A stretch of 64,000 bases of DNA, taken from Robiginitomaculum sp. (GTDB taxonomy: Bacteria > Pseudomonadota > Alphaproteobacteria > Caulobacterales > Maricaulaceae). Shown piece after piece: positions 63,606-64,000 of the stretch. Numbering within the stretch: the stretch's first letter is position 1; every line of letters starts with the position of its first letter. The notes below the pieces were generated by a model, which did not search any database, was not told the DNA's origin, and saw only the letters and a program-made list of their open reading frames with translations. The translations under genes and the position numbers were made by a program. The stretch is taken from the NCBI GenBank assembly GCA_002733605.1, contig NVWK01000003.1:124001-188000 (forward strand), written 5' to 3'.

Positions 63606-64000
63606 ATGAAAAAATACCTCCTCCTCGCCGTTGCAGGCACAGCCCTCCTTACCGCCGCCTGTCAGGATAAAAATGCGGATACATCTCAAAAAGAAGATGC
63701 TGTAGAAGTTGCGACTTCGGATGCCCCAACCCTTCAAGAAGCTAAAGAGTTTTTGGAGGCCGCCGCAATAGAAATCGAAGACATCAACTTGAGAGCCTCC
63801 CTGATATTTTGGGAAAATGCCACAAATATCACCGACGAAACCGACGCAGCCGCGGCTGTGGTGGGCGCAGAAGCCGCGAAGATGTCGACTCGCATGTCCA
63901 ATCAGGCCAAGCGGTTTAATGATTTGACATTGCCTGTCGACATGGCCCGCAAAATGGACGGCTTGAAACGCGGCAGCAACTTCCCTGCCCCTGACAAACC
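63606..64000 (+). CDS. M2 family peptidase (peptidyl-dipeptidase A/ACE-like) lipoprotein, N-terminal part
   Basis: The frame is open from the ATG to the window end; 131 codons are visible. A lipoprotein signal ends TAAC (about residue 19). The mature start has the M2 pattern: AKEFLEAAAIEIEDINLRASLIFWENATNITDET, then a helical run with RFNDLTLPVDMARKM. The zinc HEXXH site lies beyond the window. ACE-like peptidases remove C-terminal dipeptides, and in bacteria are exported for peptide use. The gene is too incomplete to judge function fully. Confidence 0.85.
   Translation, partial: MKKYLLLAVAGTALLTAACQDKNADTSQKEDAVEVATSDAPTLQEAKEFLEAAAIEIEDINLRASLIFWENATNITDETDAAAAVVGAEAAKMSTRMSNQAKRFNDLTLPVDMARKMDGLKRGSNFPAPDK

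Noticed and set aside
1-64000. CRISPR arrays, insertion sequences, prophage genes
   Set aside because: No regularly spaced repeats, transposase, integrase or phage structural genes were seen anywhere in the window.

Overview
The window is a contiguous piece of an alphaproteobacterial chromosome of moderate GC content. The order rpoZ-rsh-pyrE-pdxJ-acpS-lepB-rnc-era-recO-parC, an arginyl-transferase relative (bpt) and a single long RelA/SpoT protein are typical of Alphaproteobacteria. Large peptidases (M2, M16, M48), a penicillin-acylase homologue, a TRAP transporter and a DmdB-like acyl-CoA ligase suggest a marine, protein-degrading, possibly stalked or dimorphic lineage (Hyphomonadaceae/Maricaulales-like). 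That placement is an inference and was not tested by any search.

Layout. Positions 1-2950: 3' end of a bacterial alpha-2-macroglobulin gene with pbpC, a known envelope pair. 3073-6019: kbl-tdh threonine catabolism plus a nitroreductase-fold gene carrying the residues of iodotyrosine deiodinase. 6009-10801: acyl-CoA ligase, threonine-dehydratase-like enzyme and soluble lytic transglycosylase. 10913-12775: dapA-smpB-folK. 12768-14108: two envelope proteins on the minus strand. 14336-24274: the housekeeping block from rpoZ to parC, mostly joined by 1-4 nt overlaps and therefore probably translationally coupled. 24340-28838: lemA, M48 and M16 peptidases. 28858-34925: a minus-strand TRAP system, bpt and an SLC13-type permease. 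35016-38086: oxidoreductase, EEP-family protein, NnrU and a QueD-like protein.

Positions about 38.1-41.3 kb form an AT-richer, gene-poor stretch with orphan genes. It ends at tRNA-Ser(UGA), and the last 15 nt of that tRNA are repeated 1 kb away, as expected for an old integration site. 41669-47531 returns to core genes: rlpA, a DD-carboxypeptidase, tmk, holB, tatD and a metallo-beta-lactamase-fold gene.

The most distinctive accessory region is 47.8-56.2 kb. It holds a seven-repeat FG-GAP lipoprotein, a BlaI/M56 (BlaR1-like) regulator pair with a visible operator, and then a duplicated set of exported hydrolases: two beta-lactamase-fold lipoproteins, an esterase, a PD40 propeller lipoprotein and a truncated third beta-lactamase-fold copy. 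Repeated leader sequences, including a stray copy of the 3' end of the M56 gene, show it grew by segmental duplication. It is the best candidate here for an undescribed envelope-stress or cell-wall-fragment response module.

The window closes with a VOC protein, an RlmL-like methyltransferase, a penicillin-acylase homologue, thrC with a coupled P-loop kinase-like gene, hemH, and the start of an M2 (ACE-like) peptidase that runs off the end.
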